Assembly: GCF_014205295.1 (NCBI RefSeq)
Contig: NZ_JACHNF010000001.1
Span: 5,642,001-5,706,000, forward strand
From: Kribbella solani
GTDB taxonomy: Bacteria > Actinomycetota > Actinomycetes > Propionibacteriales > Kribbellaceae
DNA length: 64,000 bases
Direction: 5' to 3'
A model generated the notes under the pieces. That model was not told the origin of the DNA and did not search any database. It saw only the letters and a program-made list of their open reading frames with translations. The position numbers and the translations under genes are program-made. Positions 60,315-64,000 of this stretch are shown here, one piece after another. Every line of letters starts with the position of its first letter. Positions within the stretch are counted from its first letter, which is position 1.

Positions 60315-60868
60315 CGTTCTCCGGCCGGACGTCCCGGCTGGTCGTACAGGTCTCCCTGCTGGTGGCGTTGCTCGCGGTCGGCGTCTTCGTGATGTTGCGG
60401 CCGTACATCGCCGACGAGGAGCAGATCTACAGGCAGGGCCGGATCGACCAGGTGGTCAGTCAAGGGCCGGTGACGATCGGGCATGTCGAGTGGAAGCTCG
60501 AGTCGCTCAAGGCGTACACCACGCTGGTCGACGACGAGGGCAAGCCGATCAGCCTCGGTGCCCCGGCTGGCTCCGTCGTGGTGGTTGCCAACCTGACCGC
60601 GACGCCGCGGGACGGCCTGTTCCTGAAGGAGCGCGGCTTCAGCTGCAGCAGCACGCTGCGGGACGACCGCGGCAACACCTGGGAAGACCAGCAGGCGTAC
60701 GGCTATCCGCTGCCGACGTACTGCAGCGACGACGACCACCCGTTCACGATGAACAAGCCGGCCCAGGTCGCGCAGGTGTACGTGGTCCCGAAGACGGCCG
60801 TACCGCATCTGACCGGGATCATCTTCGAGGACTTCGACGAGCGCCGCCGGGCGCTGATCACGCCCTGA
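60311..60868 (+). CDS. Membrane-anchored extracytoplasmic protein (operon gene 3)
   Basis: A 185-residue protein. One membrane helix (LVVQVSLLVALLAVGVFVML) precedes a beta-rich domain (GHVEWKLESLKAYTTLVDDE; SVVVVANLTATPRDG) with two cysteines (GFSCSSTL, PTYCSDDD). The sequence VPKTAVPHLTGIIFEDFD ends it. Same architecture as the two genes before it, so they may form a complex outside the membrane. ATG at 60311 overlaps the previous stop. Confidence 0.7.
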   Translation: MTFSGRTSRLVVQVSLLVALLAVGVFVMLRPYIADEEQIYRQGRIDQVVSQGPVTIGHVEWKLESLKAYTTLVDDEGKPISLGAPAGSVVVVANLTATPRDGLFLKERGFSCSSTLRDDRGNTWEDQQAYGYPLPTYCSDDDHPFTMNKPAQVAQVYVVPKTAVPHLTGIIFEDFDERRRALITP

Positions 60869-60901
60869 CCCTGCACCGACTGCCCTGCACCAACCTGATG
60901 G

Positions 60902-62236
60902 TCAGGCGGTGACGGGCTGCTTGGTTTCGGTTGCCTTGGCCTCGGTCTCGGCGGCGAGCTCGGTCCGGCGCTGCGTACCGACCGAGATGCACAGGTCGAA
61001 CGCGGCCGCCAGCAGCGCGATCCGGAGCGGCTCGAAAATGAGGTCGCGGATCAGGCCGGTGATCTCCATGTTCATCAGGCCCCAGTAGTCACCGTGGTTC
61101 CCGATCAGGCGCTGGATACCGACGTACGCCCAATCGCTGCCGAGCAGCCAGAACGTGTAGACCATGCAGACCACACCGAGGAACACCGGCCCGACCCGGA
61201 CGAGCAGCCGGAACGCGTTGATCGCCGGGTAGAACTTCTCCCGGACACCGGCAAGCAGCAGGTCCGGGGCCTTGTACGTCAGCTCGACAATGCGCCCGCG
61301 CTGCGCCGGCTCCGCCTCGGCGCGAACGCCCAGGCGGCGCTCCAGCCGGGTACCACGGAACGCCGCGCCGCCGGAGAGCACGCGGTGCCCGAAGACGACC
61401 GTGGTGATCGCCAGCCAGGTCAGCGGCTCGGCGACACCCAGCTTGAACAGCGGCCAGAGGGACTCCCAGAAGAAGCCCCAGAGGAACTCGATTCCGGCCG
61501 GGATCGGGATGTGGATGCCGGCGAAGAACTCCTTCGCGCTGTCCCACCAGCCCAGTGACCAGTACCAGAAGCTGCGGTCCTTGAACCAGTCCTTGCCCTC
61601 GATGATCGCGAACGGCGTGATCACGAAGGTCAGCAGCACGAAGAACGCCTCGGCCCAGACCTGGGCGAACTTCACCGGCCGGTTCGGCCACCGGTCGTCG
61701 ACGCCCTGCAGCACCCGCCGCAGCACGAGCAGGACGACGAGCGCCGGCAGGTACTGATGCCAGCTCGTCGGACCGAGCTTGAAGAACTGCGAGCCTTGCT
61801 GTGTCCCGTTCAGCACCAGGTTGGTCGCCGCGAGCTGCTGGACCTGAGCGTCGAAGAAGCCCCAGGCGGACCAGACCGCGACCAGCGGCAGCAGCGTGAC
61901 CGCCAGCAGCTCCAGCAGACCGCGCTGCGTCGGGTCCGACGTCTCCTCCGCCTCGCTGCTCGCCGCGTCCCGCCAGCGGTACAGCGACATCGCGCAGGTC
62001 CGGATCATGCCGACCGCCGCGGTGATCTGGAGTAGTACACCGACCGCGAACAGGCCCGTACCGAGGCTGGAGTGCTGGTGCTGGCCCAGCCAGATCGCGC
62101 CCTGCAGACACACCGTGAAGCCGAGATACCCGGCCAGCCACCAGGTGGTCATGGGCAGCAAGTTCTTCCACCAGAGCCGGAACGTATCCAGGATCAGGTG
62201 GACCATCTCGCGAAAGCCATCAACCAGCGTGCGCAT
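60902..62236 (-). CDS. Polytopic membrane protein of unknown function
   Basis: A 444-residue protein with about eight membrane helices, including WWLAGYLGFTVCLQGAIWLG, LLELLAVTLLPLVAVWSAWG, WAEAFFVLLTFVITPFAII and VGPVFLGVVCMVYTFWLLG, and many Trp residues in the loops. A basic linker (RLERRLGVRAEAEPAQRGRI) lies in the middle and the C-terminus is charged. No family is recognised. ATG at 62236 follows a TAGGAT -10-like element (complement 62245-62250) by 8 bases. It is convergent with the three-gene operon and may be its membrane partner (inference). Confidence 0.65.
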   Translation of the reverse strand: MRTLVDGFREMVHLILDTFRLWWKNLLPMTTWWLAGYLGFTVCLQGAIWLGQHQHSSLGTGLFAVGVLLQITAAVGMIRTCAMSLYRWRDAASSEAEETSDPTQRGLLELLAVTLLPLVAVWSAWGFFDAQVQQLAATNLVLNGTQQGSQFFKLGPTSWHQYLPALVVLLVLRRVLQGVDDRWPNRPVKFAQVWAEAFFVLLTFVITPFAIIEGKDWFKDRSFWYWSLGWWDSAKEFFAGIHIPIPAGIEFLWGFFWESLWPLFKLGVAEPLTWLAITTVVFGHRVLSGGAAFRGTRLERRLGVRAEAEPAQRGRIVELTYKAPDLLLAGVREKFYPAINAFRLLVRVGPVFLGVVCMVYTFWLLGSDWAYVGIQRLIGNHGDYWGLMNMEITGLIRDLIFEPLRIALLAAAFDLCISVGTQRRTELAAETEAKATETKQPVTA

Positions 62237-62302
62237 CGGGCCCGATCCTAAGGGAGCGGTGGGTCGCGGCCGCAATCCGCGTCCGGCCGTCGCCGTGGGT
62301 GG

Positions 62303-62866
62303 TCAGCCGTAGGTGTCGCGGGGGCCGCGGCCGCCGCGGATGGTGCGGGGGCCCTTGCGCCAGGAGGGGGTGTGTGGGCCCTGGACGTTGACGCGGGTGA
62401 CGGTGCCGTCGCCCAGTTCGGTGTTCAGGCGGCGGACCAGGTCGGGGGCGAGCAGCTTGAGCTGGGTCGCCCAGGCGGTCGACGAAGTCCGCACGGTCAG
62501 CACGGTGTCCTCGTACGACTCGGGTTTGCAGTGTTCGGCCATCTCGCGCCCGACGATGGTCGGCCAGCGCGCCATCACCCCGTGCACCGCGACGTCGACC
62601 TCCCAGCCCTGATCGCGCATCAGCCGGCCGAGCGTGTTGGTCAGCTTCTGCGGGTCGCGATCATCGGGCCGGGCGCTGCTGATCTGGGCGCCGTCGATCC
62701 GCGGCCGGCGGCGGCGCTTGACCGGCTTGATGCCGCCCTTCGCCGCCTGCTGCTTCAGCCGGCCGGCCAGCGACTTGGCCAGATCCAGACCCTGCTTGTC
62801 GTGCTCGGCCTCCGGCCCCGGGTCGCTCTCGAGGTCGCTCTCGGCGGAATCCGGAGGTTCAGGCAC
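62303..62866 (-). CDS. DUF721 (DciA-like) family protein
   Basis: A 187-residue protein. The N-terminal half is charged and the C-terminal DUF721/DciA domain contains LMRDQGWEVDVAVHGVMARW, VGREMAEHCKPESYED and TVLTVRTSSTAWATQLKLLA. DciA proteins load the replicative helicase in many bacteria. The start (GTG 62866) overlaps the recF stop by 8 bases. It sits between recF and gyrB as in other actinobacteria. Confidence 0.92.
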   Translation of the reverse strand: MPEPPDSAESDLESDPGPEAEHDKQGLDLAKSLAGRLKQQAAKGGIKPVKRRRRPRIDGAQISSARPDDRDPQKLTNTLGRLMRDQGWEVDVAVHGVMARWPTIVGREMAEHCKPESYEDTVLTVRTSSTAWATQLKLLAPDLVRRLNTELGDGTVTRVNVQGPHTPSWRKGPRTIRGGRGPRDTYG

Positions 62867-63998
62867 GCCGAACGGTCCCGTCCCCGACCTCGAAACGCAC
62901 CCCGCTGAGCTCAGCCGGTACGTCCGCGCCGACCGCCGCGGTCACCAGCACCTGCTCGGCCGGTGCGACCAGCTCAGCCAGACGGTCGCGGCGCTGCGAA
63001 TCGAGCTCGGCGAACACGTCGTCGAGGATCAGCACCGGTTCACCTCCGTCCGCGCGCAGCAGCTCGTACGAGGCCAGCCGTAGCGCCAGCGAGAACGACC
63101 ACGACTCACCGTGACTCGCGTACCCCTTCGCAGGCAAGTCCCCGAGCCCGAGTACGACGTCGTCGCGATGTGGTCCGACCAGCGAAACCCCGCGCTCCAG
63201 CTCGTCCTGCCGCTTCTCCCGTAACGTCGCGAGCAGCACCTCCGCGAGTTGCTCCCGGGACACGACTCCCGGTTCGAGCACGATCGATGACTTGTACTCG
63301 AGCCGCGCATCGCCCTTGCCGCGGGCAACAGCGTCGTACGCGCCGGACACCAACGGGCGCAGGGATTCCAGCAGCTCCAGCCGGGTCGCCAGCAGATCGG
63401 ATCCGGTCCGGGCAAGATGCGAGTCCCAGACTTCGAGCGTACGCAGCTGTCCTTCGGCGGCGCTGGTCCGGTTCTGGCGTCGTGCCTGGGATGCGCTCCG
63501 GAGCAACGAGTTCCGTTGCTTCAGCACCCGGTCGTAGTCCTGGCGTACGCCGGCCATCCGGGGCGACCGGAGCGTCAGCAGCTCGTCCAGGAACCGCCGC
63601 CGCTCGGACGGGTCGCCCTTCACCAGCGCGAGATCCTCCGGCGCGAACAGCACCGTACGCAACAGGCCGAGCACTTCCCGGGGCCGCGGCACCGGCGAAC
63701 GGTTGATCCGGGCCCGGTTCGCCTTCCCCGGATTGATCTCCAGCTCGACGACCACGTCGCGGTCGTACTGGCTGCGGATCTCGGTCCGCACGATCGCCCG
63801 GGAGGCGCCGGCCCGGACCAGCGGGGCATCGGTCGCGACCCGGTGCGAACCGAGCGTGGCGGTGTAGTGGATCGCTTCGACCAGGTTGGTCTTGCCGTGA
63901 CCGTTCGGCCCGACGAAAGCCGTCACGCCCGGGGCGAGCTCGACCTCCGCCTGCTGGTAGGACCGGAAGTCGAGCAGACCCAGGGCGGTGACGTACAC
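62859..63998 (-). CDS. recF: DNA replication and repair protein RecF
   Basis: A 379-residue SMC-like ATPase. Walker A is VGPNGHGKTNLVEAI (residues 30-37 core), and the Walker B/signature region is SWSFSLALRLASYELLRADG with ILDDVFAELD. It helps load RecA at single-strand gaps. The start GTG at 63998 is 2 bases from the window edge, so the ribosome-binding site is outside. It overlaps the DUF721 gene by 8 bases. Confidence 0.97.
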   Translation of the reverse strand: MYVTALGLLDFRSYQQAEVELAPGVTAFVGPNGHGKTNLVEAIHYTATLGSHRVATDAPLVRAGASRAIVRTEIRSQYDRDVVVELEINPGKANRARINRSPVPRPREVLGLLRTVLFAPEDLALVKGDPSERRRFLDELLTLRSPRMAGVRQDYDRVLKQRNSLLRSASQARRQNRTSAAEGQLRTLEVWDSHLARTGSDLLATRLELLESLRPLVSGAYDAVARGKGDARLEYKSSIVLEPGVVSREQLAEVLLATLREKRQDELERGVSLVGPHRDDVVLGLGDLPAKGYASHGESWSFSLALRLASYELLRADGGEPVLILDDVFAELDSQRRDRLAELVAPAEQVLVTAAVGADVPAELSGVRFEVGDGTVRRA

Positions 63999-64000
63999 CT

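Noticed and set aside
1..64000. Search for insertion sequences, rRNA genes and prophage genes
   Set aside because: No transposase, integrase, terminase or rRNA sequence was recognised anywhere in the window.

Overview
The window is one contiguous, gene-dense, very G+C-rich stretch of actinobacterial chromosome close to the replication origin. Reading leftwards from the right edge it carries recF, a DUF721 gene, gyrB, gyrA, a DUF3566 gene, tRNA-Ile, tRNA-Ala, then (after accessory DNA) a cyclophilin, a rhomboid protease, crgA, a DUF881 gene, pabA/trpG and pknB. That is the classic actinobacterial oriC-proximal gene order. Codon use, GTG starts, F420-type and mycothiol-era families (LLM oxidoreductase, DinB/DUF664) and the carbohydrate-utilisation genes fit a Propionibacteriales soil actinomycete such as Kribbella; the genus is an inference.

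Layout. 1-3.1 kb: pknB C-terminus, pabA, DUF881, crgA. 3.1-8 kb: a ribbon-helix-helix EXLDI-type protein with a palindromic operator next to a DrrAB-like efflux ABC transporter, then a PNPOx-like flavoprotein divergent from a MocR regulator. 8-14.7 kb: secreted proteins and an arabinan/arabinose module (GH43, GH51, LacI regulator, sugar isomerase). 14.7-21.3 kb: two DUF4328 membrane proteins (one with a Tyr/Ser-rich tail), an alkyltransferase, a DUF5324-like protein, cyclophilin and rhomboid. 21.4-31.2 kb: QueA-like protein with an SDR, an alkyl-DHAP-synthase-like flavoprotein divergent from TetR-GlpD, a third DUF4328, PP2C phosphatase, epimerase, pentapeptide-repeat protein. 31.2-40.3 kb: VanZ-like protein, NarL-type two-component system and two very large paralogous repeat proteins with a broken response-regulator copy between them. 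40.4-46.7 kb: LacI regulator leading a Dpp/Opp-type ABC operon whose first ATPase gene is frameshifted. 46.7-52.2 kb: small enzymes (PaiB-like, LLM, Nudix, two DinB, PE-PPE/cutinase-like, DHFR-like, DUF402). 52.5-64 kb: tRNAs, a 43-residue DLW-39 gene, DUF3566, gyrA, gyrB, a three-gene operon of membrane-anchored extracellular proteins facing a polytopic membrane protein, DUF721, recF.

How it fits together. The housekeeping block handles chromosome topology, recombination repair and division/cell-wall signalling (GyrAB, RecF, CrgA, PknB). Accessory segments have been inserted into this block between tRNA-Ala and ppiA and between the DUF5324-like/ppiA region and crgA. Several carry DnaA-box-like clusters. 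The most unusual content is the 34.5-40.3 kb segment: a tandem duplication of a unit made of an upstream region, a large gene with about 17-residue beta-helix-like repeats, and a convergent response regulator. The second response regulator copy has been reduced to a 38-codon remnant. The two large proteins share an unrecognised N-terminal helical domain, a proline-rich middle and a C-terminal repeat domain, and lack any visible secretion signal.
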